DNA of 11,491 bases, from positions 1-11,491 of the forward strand of contig JBLHKE010000186.1 of the NCBI GenBank assembly GCA_047619485.1. The letters are read 5' to 3'. Position numbers and translations under genes: made by a program. The notes beneath the pieces are model-generated. The model was not told the origin of the DNA. It saw only the letters and a program-made list of their open reading frames with translations, and made no database searches. How positions within the stretch are numbered: the stretch's first letter is position 1; each line of letters begins with the position of its first letter. Positions 1 through 6,626 of this stretch are shown here, piece by piece. Source of the stretch: JBLHKE01 sp047619485. Lineage in GTDB: Bacteria > Verrucomicrobiota > Verrucomicrobiia > Verrucomicrobiales > DEV007.

Positions 1-61
1 CGATCGCGAGCAAGATGAAACAGGATCTCCTCATGACGAACCGCCGCCATCCACGATTCAT
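1..61 (-). CDS. N-terminal fragment of an exported or membrane protein, cut by the window edge
   Basis: Reading leftwards on the minus strand, an ATG at 61 opens a frame that stays open to the window edge (20 codons). It is preceded by AAGGA ending 5 nt before the ATG, and this Shine-Dalgarno overlaps the TAA stop of the dioxygenase gene, so only 7 nt separate the two genes. That spacing and the good ribosome site suggest translation coupled to, and cotranscribed with, the dioxygenase. The visible peptide has several arginines (MNRGWRRFVMRR) followed by a hydrophobic run (CFILLAI), like the n- and h-regions of a signal peptide or an N-terminal membrane anchor. A second in-frame ATG at 34 is an alternative start without an obvious ribosome site. 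Function cannot be told from 20 residues. Confidence 0.5.
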   Translation of the reverse strand, partial: MNRGWRRFVMRRSCFILLAI

Positions 62-68
62 TTTTTCC

Positions 69-743
69 TTACTCATCCCCTGGTGTGACGCCGAGGATAA
101 TATCGAATCTCGCCTCGAGCTCCTTGATCTTCGATCCCTGCATCGGACTAAATGCTACGACGATCGAATCGCGCGCGGCCGGATCCTTCACGCGGCGCAA
201 CAAGCCGTCCTTCGCGTTTAACGCCTCGCCTTTGATGTAGCATTGCGTCGTCAGCAGGCGCTTGCCCTTGTGGCTGACGATCACGTGAATGTGCGGCGTG
301 CGCCCCGGATACGGCGCAGGTTTCACCGTGCGGAAATAGTAACGCCCCTTCGAGTCGGTGAGGAAACGACCATAGCTCTGGAAGTTCTCGTCCTTGCCCT
401 CGCGCTTATCTTTGCTGTGCAGGTAGACGCCTTTCGCACCGACTTGCCAGATCTCAACTTTCGCATTGCGCAGCGGGTTGCCCTTGATGTCGGTCACCTT
501 GCCAGAAAGGTGCGTAATCTCCCCCACCGCCGGCGTGATCGAATCGTTGATGACTAGCAAGTCATTGTCAGTATCCAGCGGGAGCTTGTCTGGGTAGAAC
601 GGCCCCTCAACCTGTTTTGCCGTCGGCGTGAGCGCTTCGGCGAACACGCCTGGAACCATGTAGGCAGCCGCCCCAAAAGCGAAACCGTTGATGAACTTAC
701 GACGCGAGACAAACGGCTGGTGGTGACGGTTCAGATAGATCAT
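69..743 (-). CDS. Tat-exported intradiol ring-cleavage dioxygenase (protocatechuate 3,4-dioxygenase beta-like)
   Basis: This 224-residue protein belongs to the non-heme Fe(III) intradiol dioxygenases, which open catechol-type rings between the two hydroxyl groups. Residues 79-107 fit the family signature pattern (LSGKV...G..L....VEIW......GVY). The expected Fe ligands are visible: Tyr107 in GVY, Tyr145 in PAPYP, and His151 and His153 in TPHIHV, with the usual Arg148 just before them. The N-terminus has a twin-arginine signal (SRRKFI, Arg14-Arg15), a hydrophobic stretch and a possible cleavage site after VFAEA near residue 37, so a folded, metal-loaded enzyme is probably exported. I chose the ATG at 743 because it puts the Tat motif at a normal distance from the N-terminus and has a weak AGG upstream. 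An in-frame ATG at 821 would add 26 unconvincing residues. The gene lies 142 bp downstream of avtA on the same strand and 7 nt before the next gene. Exported members are common in this group, and their natural substrate is generally unknown; protocatechuate specificity is not shown. Confidence 0.88.
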   Translation of the reverse strand: MIYLNRHHQPFVSRRKFINGFAFGAAAYMVPGVFAEALTPTAKQVEGPFYPDKLPLDTDNDLLVINDSITPAVGEITHLSGKVTDIKGNPLRNAKVEIWQVGAKGVYLHSKDKREGKDENFQSYGRFLTDSKGRYYFRTVKPAPYPGRTPHIHVIVSHKGKRLLTTQCYIKGEALNAKDGLLRRVKDPAARDSIVVAFSPMQGSKIKELEARFDIILGVTPGDE

Positions 744-853
744 CGTTAAACCTACACGGCGATTCACCTGCCGCGCAAGTGTGACAAAACGTTCATCCTT
801 CCTACCCAAGTCGACGGCCATGGGGACTGGGCTCCAGCCTCGATCGTCCGTAG

Positions 854-875
854 ATTCGATTTTAAGATCGAAGTT
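854..875 (-). repeat. 3'-end hairpin copy A, downstream of avtA
   Basis: On the minus strand, ACTTCGAT (874 to 867) begins 11 nt after the avtA stop codon. TTCGAT pairs with ATCGAA, giving a 6-bp stem around the 6-nt loop CTTAAA. Over 26 nt from GTAACTTCGAT it matches copy C at about 21 positions. No T-tract follows, so it is not a standard intrinsic terminator. The remaining 744-853 leader before the dioxygenase shows no promoter I would defend. Confidence 0.6.
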
Positions 876-885
876 ACCGCCTCAC

Positions 886-2154
886 CTACGAGCCCGCATA
901 GATCTTCGCCACCTCATCTGCGATAACCCCAATCCCTTCACGCACCACTGCCTCCGGCTGGGTGAAGGTCATGCGGATGCACTCGTGGCGGTGCGCCCAA
1001 TCTGGATCATGCAGTCCGAAGAAGAAATACTCGCCCGGCACCACCAGCACGCTGTGTTGCTTCAAGCGCTCATACAGAACCTGCGTCGTCACCGGTAAAT
1101 CCTTGAACCACAGCCAGAGGAAAAACGCCCCCTCGCTCGCGTGGTAACCGTAGGGCAGACTGTCGTCAAAGCTCTCGCGCACCAGTTCGATCGCCTGCTT
1201 CGAACGCTCCTCGTAGTAAGGCCGGATCACATCGCGACTCATGCGGATGATCTCGCCGTTCTCGATCAGCGGCCGCACCAGCGCCTGCCCGACGTTGTTG
1301 TTCGCTAGGCCGACCACTGCGTTCATCACCGAGAGCGCATGGATCACATCTTCGTGTGCCACCACGATGCCGGTGCGGCAACCAGGCAGCCCCAATTTCG
1401 AGAGGCTCATCGTCAGGATGATGCCCTCATCCCAGACCGGGTTCACCTCTTGGAAGATCGCATTGGGAAACGGCGTTCCGTAGGCGTTGTCGATGATCAG
1501 CGGGATCCCCTTCTCGTTGGCGATAGCGCGTAGCTTTTCGATCTCGCCATCGGTGAGGACATTGCCACTCGGATTGGTCGGCCGCGAAACACAGATCGCT
1601 GCGATGTCGTCACCCACGTCGAGGTTCTCGAAGTCGACCCGGTATTTGAACGTGTGCTCGTCGATCTGCTCGATCTTCGGACGTCGCGTGTCGAACAGAT
1701 CCTCGCCCATGCCCTGGTTCGCGTAACCGATGTACTCTGGCGCAAGCGGCAGGAGGATACGCTTCTTCTTTCCGCCAGCGCACTCTCCGGCGAGCATATT
1801 GAAGAGAAAAAAGAACGCCGTTTGCCCACCGTTGGTGATCGCGAGGTTCGATGGTTTCACGTCCCAACCGTTCTCGCGGTTCAGCAGATCCGCCAAGGCC
1901 TCCAGAAAAGCGGGGCTGCCTTGTGGCCCATCGTAGTTGGCGAGCATGCGGTCAAATTCAGCCCCCTCGTCCAACAACGCCTGCATCCGCCCGCGCCAGA
2001 TGCCTTGGATCTCTGGAATATGCCCGGGGTTGCCCCCACCCATCATGCGCATCTCAGGATTCTTGGTCAGCGCATCACCGAGGTTCGCCATTAGTTCAAA
2101 AATCCCCGAGCCAGAACGCATGCGGTCGCCGAAGGTAGAGAAGGAAATATCCAT
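886..2154 (-). CDS. avtA: Valine--pyruvate aminotransferase (transaminase C, AvtA)
   Basis: This is a cytoplasmic PLP enzyme that interconverts valine and pyruvate with 2-oxoisovalerate and alanine. The 422-residue product resembles E. coli AvtA along its whole length as I remember that sequence, and the family is about 417 residues long. Family landmarks include the start MDISFSTFGD, MGGGNPGHIPE (38-48), NYDGPQG (73-79), PLAPEYIGYA (136-145), SRPTNPSGN (190-198), Asp222 and Tyr225 in IDNAYG, the Schiff-base Lys253 in SLSKLGLPG, FLWLWFKDLP (345-354) and the carboxylate-binding Arg394 in CIRMTF. The ATG at 2154 is chosen because it matches the family N-terminus and has GGAAGG just upstream. 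An in-frame extension to 2319 would read through a palindromic repeat and has no family counterpart. The gene is divergent from a pseudogene and may be transcribed together with the downstream dioxygenase, although a hairpin lies between them. Confidence 0.95.
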   Translation of the reverse strand: MDISFSTFGDRMRSGSGIFELMANLGDALTKNPEMRMMGGGNPGHIPEIQGIWRGRMQALLDEGAEFDRMLANYDGPQGSPAFLEALADLLNRENGWDVKPSNLAITNGGQTAFFFLFNMLAGECAGGKKKRILLPLAPEYIGYANQGMGEDLFDTRRPKIEQIDEHTFKYRVDFENLDVGDDIAAICVSRPTNPSGNVLTDGEIEKLRAIANEKGIPLIIDNAYGTPFPNAIFQEVNPVWDEGIILTMSLSKLGLPGCRTGIVVAHEDVIHALSVMNAVVGLANNNVGQALVRPLIENGEIIRMSRDVIRPYYEERSKQAIELVRESFDDSLPYGYHASEGAFFLWLWFKDLPVTTQVLYERLKQHSVLVVPGEYFFFGLHDPDWAHRHECIRMTFTQPEAVVREGIGVIADEVAKIYAGS

Positions 2155-2200
2155 GGCCTTCCATCGCGACAGCTGGCCCCGATTCAAGTTGGTTTTCATC

Positions 2201-2263
2201 CAAGGAGCATGGGGCGACTCGTCCCGTCTCACCAACTCGGGGCGAGACACCCCAAGCTCCTTG
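2201..2263. repeat. 63-nt imperfect palindrome, REP- or MITE-like
   Basis: The left arm (2201-2226, from CAAGGAGCATGGGG to CGTCCCG) pairs with the right arm (2238-2263, from CGGGGCGAGAC to AGCTCCTTG) around an 11-nt loop (2227-2237). By hand alignment 22 of 26 positions are complementary, giving a strong GC-rich hairpin. It lies 47 nt upstream of the avtA start and just before the hydrolase remnant. Size, symmetry and intergenic position suit a dispersed REP/MITE-type element. Only one copy is present here, so its dispersed nature is inferred. A TTGACA on the minus strand overlaps its outer edge (2262-2267) without a matching -10 box. Confidence 0.6.
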
Positions 2264-2296
2264 TCAAACACCACGCACCTGCTCCACACTTTCGCC

Positions 2297-2614
2297 ATAA
2301 AACGATTCGCCCTCGCCATCTTTCTCCTCGCATGCCCTCAACTTCACGCCAAGGACGTCGCCGCCGTAAAACCCGAATCCGTCGGCATGTCCTCCGTCAA
2401 GCTCGCGGAGATTGCCGCGAGCACGCAGGCGCTCGTGACAAGCAAGGGCAAGGTCGTCGACTCCCACGCCTGTGGCCTGCGCGATGTCGACAGCGGCAAA
2501 CCGATGCAGCGCGAGACGATCTTCCGCATCTACTCGATGAGCAAGGCGATCACCACCACCACGACGATGCAGCGGTTCGAACAGGGGCAAATCTACGATG
2601 CGTTTGAAAAGTAA
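2297..2614 (+). pseudogene. Remnant of a class C beta-lactamase-type serine hydrolase (N-terminal part only)
   Basis: These 105 codons resemble the start of the beta-lactamase/transpeptidase-like esterase family. A signal-peptide-like stretch (KRFALAIFLLACPQLHA) is followed by PESVGMSS, the RDV..GKPMQR.TIFRIYSMSK block that carries the catalytic SxxK (Ser80-Lys83), and FEQGQI, after which a TAA stops the frame. Full family members are usually 350-450 residues long and need later Tyr and His/Lys motifs, which are absent. Two further lesions are visible. The codon where an initiator Met would be expected (2297) is ATA. The segment between IAASTQALV and TSKGKVVD also appears about a dozen residues shorter than in typical members, which suggests an internal in-frame deletion. 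The frame is open upstream of 2297, but that part runs through the palindrome and antisense to avtA. A functional short protein seems unlikely. The family assignment is firm; the history is inferred. Confidence 0.75.
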
Positions 2615-2647
2615 TTGCAGAAATTATGAGCAGTGCGAAAAATCACC

Positions 2648-3586
2648 ATGCAAAAGATCCTCATTACGGGCGCTGGCGGATTCATTGGCAGCCACACTAC
2701 AGACACGCTGCTAGCTGCGGGCAAGCAAGTCATCGGTATCGATAACTTTTCGACCGGCAATCGTGACAATCTGAGCGAGGCGGGAAAGAATCCCCTGTTC
2801 ACCCTGATCGAGGGCGACATCACCGAGCCCGGCTTGATGGGAAAAATGGTCGCGGAGCACCAGCCGGACTCCATCATTCACCTCGCCGCCTTGGTCAGCG
2901 TGCCTGCCGGCGAAGAGGATCCGGGGAAGAATTTTCACCTCAACGTTATCGCGACACAAATGGTCGCGGAGGCCGCTCGTAATAGCGGGGTGAAACGCAC
3001 CGTGTTCGCCTCGTCGGCAGCCGTCTACGGAAACTCGATCGCCCTGCCGCTGGCTGAATCAGGATCGACAGTTCCCATCAGCCAGTATGGAGCAGCGAAG
3101 TTGATGTCAGAGCAACTCCTCCAAGCCTACGCCACCTCGTATGGAATCTCGTCGATCTGCTTTCGCTTTTTCAATGTATATGGCCCGCGGCAGGACCCGA
3201 AATCCCCCTACTCTGGTGTGGTGAGCATCTTCGCCGAGAGATACATCTCCGGAGCCGGAGCAACCGTGTTCGGCGATGGCGAACAGAGCCGCGACTTCAT
3301 TTTCGTCAAAGACCTAGCGAAGGCGCTCTCGGCAGCCGCGACCGACCCCACGCAAACCGACGGCATCTACAACCTCTGCACCGGAAAATCCAGCACCCTG
3401 TTAGACCTGATCGATATTCTGGCAGAAGCCTACCCGGAAGTCCCAGCGGCCAAGTTCGCAGAAGATCGGGCCGGCGATATCAAGCACTCACTCGGCAAGC
3501 CAGACGCCGCGCGCGAGCTTCTGGCCTTCGAGGCGAGCACACCGTTCAGTGATGGCATTCGCGCACTGTTAGATTCGCTGGCATAG
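2648..3586 (+). CDS. NAD-dependent sugar-nucleotide epimerase/dehydratase, UDP-hexose 4-epimerase-like
   Basis: This is a 312-residue extended short-chain dehydrogenase. It has the N-terminal Rossmann motif TGAGGFIGSH (7-16), an Asp at the end of the second strand (GIDNFSTG, typical of NAD binding), catalytic Ser123 in SSAAVYG and the Tyr147-x3-Lys151 pair in QYGAAK. FFNVYGPRQDP, SPYSGVVSIF and the C-terminal DRAGDIKHSL are typical of the UDP-glucose / UDP-N-acetylglucosamine 4-epimerase branch (WbpP/GalE-like). Such enzymes supply sugars for surface polysaccharides; the exact substrate cannot be fixed from sequence. I prefer the ATG at 2648, which starts directly at the Rossmann strand. A GTG at 2633 would add five residues. 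Neither has a clear Shine-Dalgarno sequence. The gene starts 33 nt after the hydrolase remnant, so its original upstream region may have been replaced. It converges on the propeller gene across 117 bp holding two hairpins. Confidence 0.88.
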   Translation: MQKILITGAGGFIGSHTTDTLLAAGKQVIGIDNFSTGNRDNLSEAGKNPLFTLIEGDITEPGLMGKMVAEHQPDSIIHLAALVSVPAGEEDPGKNFHLNVIATQMVAEAARNSGVKRTVFASSAAVYGNSIALPLAESGSTVPISQYGAAKLMSEQLLQAYATSYGISSICFRFFNVYGPRQDPKSPYSGVVSIFAERYISGAGATVFGDGEQSRDFIFVKDLAKALSAAATDPTQTDGIYNLCTGKSSTLLDLIDILAEAYPEVPAAKFAEDRAGDIKHSLGKPDAARELLAFEASTPFSDGIRALLDSLA

Positions 3587-3595
3587 CCGCGACAT

Positions 3596-3619
3596 TACTT
3601 CGATCTGCAATTCGAAGTA
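3596..3619 (+). repeat. 3'-end hairpin copy B, downstream of the epimerase gene
   Basis: ACTTCGAT begins 10 nt after the epimerase stop. TACTTCGA pairs perfectly with TCGAAGTA (8 bp) around the loop TCTGCAAT. The core CTTCGATCTGCAA is close to copies E and F (CTTCGATTTGCAA). No T-tract follows. Confidence 0.65.
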
Positions 3620-3667
3620 GTGGTTCGTAAACGGTTAAGTGCGAGCCACGATCTGCTCAGCACGACG

Positions 3668-3689
3668 GCTTCGGTTTTGAAATCGAAGT
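3668..3689 (-). repeat. 3'-end hairpin copy C, downstream of the propeller gene
   Basis: On the minus strand ACTTCGAT (3689 to 3682) begins 14 nt after the stop of the propeller gene. CTTCGATT pairs with the other arm, AACCGAAG, over 8 bp including one G-T pair, with a 4-nt loop. It faces copy B in the same 117-bp convergent intergenic region, each copy pointing away from its own gene's end. Confidence 0.65.
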
Positions 3690-3703
3690 TACGAAAAACC
3701 TGC

Positions 3704-6526
3704 TCATTCGCCGCCAACCACCCGCACCAATTCGATTCCACCGAGAATGGTTTCACCAACCTCCGGCGACAAGCTGATCCGCAGCAAACCGTCTGAAATT
3801 TTGGCCGCAGGCACTTCCAGCACAACGCCTTTGAAGCCGCCTCCAGCTTTGGCCAATGGCGAAAAATTCGACTCGATGCCAACACCTTGGACGGAAATTC
3901 CAAACTTCCGTTCTGCGTCTTCCAGTTCGGCAAACAACAACCGAACCGCGTAGTTGCCGTTCTTCAAGCCGCGAACCGTCACCTCCCTAGCACCAATCAA
4001 AGCGGATCCTGTAACCCACGGCCACACCTCGGCGGATCCATCTTCAATCCAGAGCGAGTGCCTGTAATCGTAGCGGATCTGATCAGCGGGAGCGACCTCT
4101 ACCTGAATTTGGGGCGACGGCCCACCAACATTGGGAAAGTCGAGCCACAGCGTTCCATCATCGGTCATCCGATCGCCCGGAGCTCCAAAATTAATTCCCA
4201 CCCGCTCAATTTTCCCACCGAGCGACGCGGCGGACACATCGCCCCAAGATGACCACTGCTCGTGGATCTTCGGCATGCTAACCAAGGCGAGTGCAGTGGG
4301 CAACGGGTAACTACAGGTGCAGCCCTCGAAAAAATATGGCACGTTCAGAACCCCGTTCGCGGGGATGATGCTATTGGTACAACCGGAGCGCGGACCACTG
4401 AGATTGATCGTCCCGCTCTCGAGACGCTTGTCGTAAAACGCCGCAGTTCCTGAGCGCATCGAGTAGAGGTTGCCGTAGTCAAAGCCACCGTCGCAGCCAT
4501 AGCTTTTTGGAAAGGTGCGCGGCTCTTCGATTCCTGTTAGCGGGTTTTTCCTGACACCGACCGTAGGCTGCTCAGGTTTCCAGGCGTCCTTCTGGTTCGG
4601 TGGACGATACTGGCTCGGCTGCACGGTTGTCAGGTCGAACTCGCTCAGCTCCGCACTCAACATCGGGATCTCGGACTTGGTCAAAATCCGACCGGTGTAG
4701 ACATCGGAATAGACCACCGGCTTGAGGAGGTAATCGACTTCATTCGTCCGGGTTGATGCGTCTAGCCATTTCTTGTCGGAAGAAATCATCACGCCGTCGA
4801 CGAAACGCGGTTGCGGCGAGCGTTTGAAGTGCCCGAGCGTGTCGTCGAACCACAACACCCCGAGAGGCGCACGCACCAGTTGGTCGGCACTCTCCTGCCA
4901 CCCACCGGTGTAATCAGTGCTACCGGGCAGCTCGCTGCGCGTGAGCATGTGCGGCTTGCCGCTAGGGTCTGGTATGAATCCAAGCAGGCCGAGTCCGTCG
5001 CCAACGATCTGACCTTCCGGCAGAACCAATACCCCTCCAAATGGACGTACTGAATTGGCGATACGTCGCAAGTTTTCGTCGTCTAACGGGGTCTTGACCA
5101 CGATGATATCAGCGATGTAGGGCGGCAGTTCGTAAGTCGACGGATCCCCATTCCGGATCGCGATTCTATGCCCGTAGAGATCGCCTTCGAGAAGAGACTT
5201 CTGGCTCGCTTTGATCTGCTCAGCAGAAGTTGCGATGGCAAGCACCCCGAAGTCGGACAGAGCTGCGATCGTCTCCAGATACGAGGTCTCAGGCAGGCCG
5301 ATAAATACCACTAGCCCATGGCTTTTGCCCGTTTCGTTCAGCAGCGACATCGCCCCGGCGTGAGAATCGCCTGTTGGCTTCGGCGCGTGCGCGTGGACGA
5401 CCACTTCACGCTTCTCGGTTCCGAGACAGTGGATTTCACCCGACTCGGTGACGACGAACAGCTTTTCATCTGCAACTAACATCGAATGAATTTTTCCGCT
5501 CACGCCTGGGATCGCATCGTTGAAGCTGAGCCTCCGTCCGCCGGCTGATACCGCTGCACGCACACCGGATTTCCCTTCGAGTTTGAGATCGTCCTCATGG
5601 CGCTTCTGGTTCACCGATCGCTCGTAGAGCAGCTCGCGTTTGATCGCCACCTCGCTAGCGGGCAAGAGCCCCAACTTCGACTCACCGGGATCGCCGCCGG
5701 TCGCGACGAACCAGCCGCCGGGTTTGCGACCAGCGGATGGAAGTTTGAAGTCGAGCAGCTTGCCCGACCCGAGATCGAATTTGGCGGGATACGCCGAGCT
5801 GCTCGGCACGATCAGTTCATCGCCATTGATCAACAAGTAACCTTGGGGAGCCAGCCCGCCGAAGGCGACGGCGTTGTGTGGGTGAACACCATAGATGTAA
5901 CCGCAGTCATCGTTCAACCACACGACCTCGCCGCTGTTCGCATCGAGCGCGTAGACAAAAACTCCCTCGAAGGACCAGACCCCCGCCGCGAAGTAGATGC
6001 GTCCATCACGTAGCACCGGACCGCCGCGCACGGGCCAGGTCGAGATCACCCTGCGGTTGCCGAACACCTGCCGCTCCGAGGGCACTGCCTGAAATTTCCA
6101 GCGCAAGCTGCCGTCTTCCACATTCAGACAGTAGAAATAGCCGTCGTCTGATCCAAAATACACAGCCCCCTCCCACGCGACCGGCGCAAAGCGGATCGGC
6201 CCTCCGCTGACGAAGCGCCAGAGCAACTCGCCAGTGTCGGTGTCGAGGGCGATCATGCAATCATCCCGCGACGATCCGATGAACATGCGCTTGCCGAGAA
6301 CCACTGGCTCGTAGCCCCGATCGAACTGCAAACGCACATCGCGAAACGCAGATTGCAGTTGGGGGAGCGAACGCGTCCATTGGACGTGCAGTTCTTCATG
6401 GGCAGCCAGCGCTTCCACCGAAGCGCCAGTTCGCCCCGCGTCGCAGCGCCACTGCGGCCAGTCGCCCGCTGCGCAAAATGACGACGCCAGAAGGCTAGCA
6501 GCTAGAATTGATAGTCGGAGATCCAT
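3704..6526 (-). CDS. Secreted PQQ-type beta-propeller protein with methyltransferase-like insert and malectin-like C-terminus
   Basis: This 940-residue protein has a signal peptide (residues 1-20, likely cut at CAA|GDW) followed by the WPQWR opening common in exported propeller proteins of Planctomycetes and Verrucomicrobia. PQQ-propeller blades are clear at about 74-105 (IALDTDTGELLWRF), 114-146 (YCLNVEDGSLRWKF) and 170-205 (VYALDANSGEVVWL), with a further blade near 345-370. Residues about 400-505 look like a Rossmann-type methyltransferase domain whose SAM-binding glycine loop is replaced by FIGLPETSYLE, so it is probably inactive. Residues 710-750 hold a Cys-rich block (SGCTNSIIPANG, EGCTCSYPLP) recurrent in this family. 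Residues about 774-935 resemble malectin-like carbohydrate-binding domains (INFGAPGD, VRLLFAELEDAERKF). It probably acts outside the cytoplasm; an enzyme activity or cofactor is not demonstrated. The start at 6526 is chosen because the signal peptide begins there, although no Shine-Dalgarno is visible. An in-frame extension to 6784 would run antisense into the neighbouring gene. It is divergent from the double-esterase gene. Confidence 0.85.
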   Translation of the reverse strand: MDLRLSILAASLLASSFCAAGDWPQWRCDAGRTGASVEALAAHEELHVQWTRSLPQLQSAFRDVRLQFDRGYEPVVLGKRMFIGSSRDDCMIALDTDTGELLWRFVSGGPIRFAPVAWEGAVYFGSDDGYFYCLNVEDGSLRWKFQAVPSERQVFGNRRVISTWPVRGGPVLRDGRIYFAAGVWSFEGVFVYALDANSGEVVWLNDDCGYIYGVHPHNAVAFGGLAPQGYLLINGDELIVPSSSAYPAKFDLGSGKLLDFKLPSAGRKPGGWFVATGGDPGESKLGLLPASEVAIKRELLYERSVNQKRHEDDLKLEGKSGVRAAVSAGGRRLSFNDAIPGVSGKIHSMLVADEKLFVVTESGEIHCLGTEKREVVVHAHAPKPTGDSHAGAMSLLNETGKSHGLVVFIGLPETSYLETIAALSDFGVLAIATSAEQIKASQKSLLEGDLYGHRIAIRNGDPSTYELPPYIADIIVVKTPLDDENLRRIANSVRPFGGVLVLPEGQIVGDGLGLLGFIPDPSGKPHMLTRSELPGSTDYTGGWQESADQLVRAPLGVLWFDDTLGHFKRSPQPRFVDGVMISSDKKWLDASTRTNEVDYLLKPVVYSDVYTGRILTKSEIPMLSAELSEFDLTTVQPSQYRPPNQKDAWKPEQPTVGVRKNPLTGIEEPRTFPKSYGCDGGFDYGNLYSMRSGTAAFYDKRLESGTINLSGPRSGCTNSIIPANGVLNVPYFFEGCTCSYPLPTALALVSMPKIHEQWSSWGDVSAASLGGKIERVGINFGAPGDRMTDDGTLWLDFPNVGGPSPQIQVEVAPADQIRYDYRHSLWIEDGSAEVWPWVTGSALIGAREVTVRGLKNGNYAVRLLFAELEDAERKFGISVQGVGIESNFSPLAKAGGGFKGVVLEVPAAKISDGLLRISLSPEVGETILGGIELVRVVGGE

Positions 6527-6626
6527 GCGGAAGCTTGCAATGTGGTTCGCCCTGAGTCCAGCATTGACACAAGTATTGCAAAACGGGTTCATCCTGCAAG
6601 GATTCGGACACCCACGATCTCTCATC
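6527..6626. promoter_or_regulatory. Divergent intergenic region between propeller and double-esterase genes, with candidate promoters
   Basis: Both genes must be transcribed outwards from this 100-bp gap. For the minus gene, AATACT (6577 to 6572) preceded by TG as in an extended -10, with TTGCAG (6599 to 6594) 16 nt upstream, is a plausible sigma70-like promoter giving a leader of about 40 nt. For the plus gene a perfect TTGACA sits at 6564-6569, but the region 17 nt downstream (GTTCAT) is a poor -10. The two candidates overlap. These are matches by eye only. Confidence 0.3.

Noticed and set aside
744..821. In-frame extension of the dioxygenase to an ATG at 821
   Set aside because: It would push the twin-arginine motif to about residue 40, too far from the N-terminus, and the added residues look like translated leader DNA.
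2262..2267. Perfect TTGACA on the minus strand upstream of avtA
   Set aside because: It overlaps the edge of the palindrome, and the position of a -10 box, 16-18 nt downstream, is GC-rich with no match.
2155..2319. In-frame N-terminal extension of avtA to an ATG at 2319
   Set aside because: The extra 55 residues are translated from the palindrome and from DNA antisense to the hydrolase remnant. AvtA homologues start at the MDISFSTFGD equivalent, and a GGAAGG precedes 2154.
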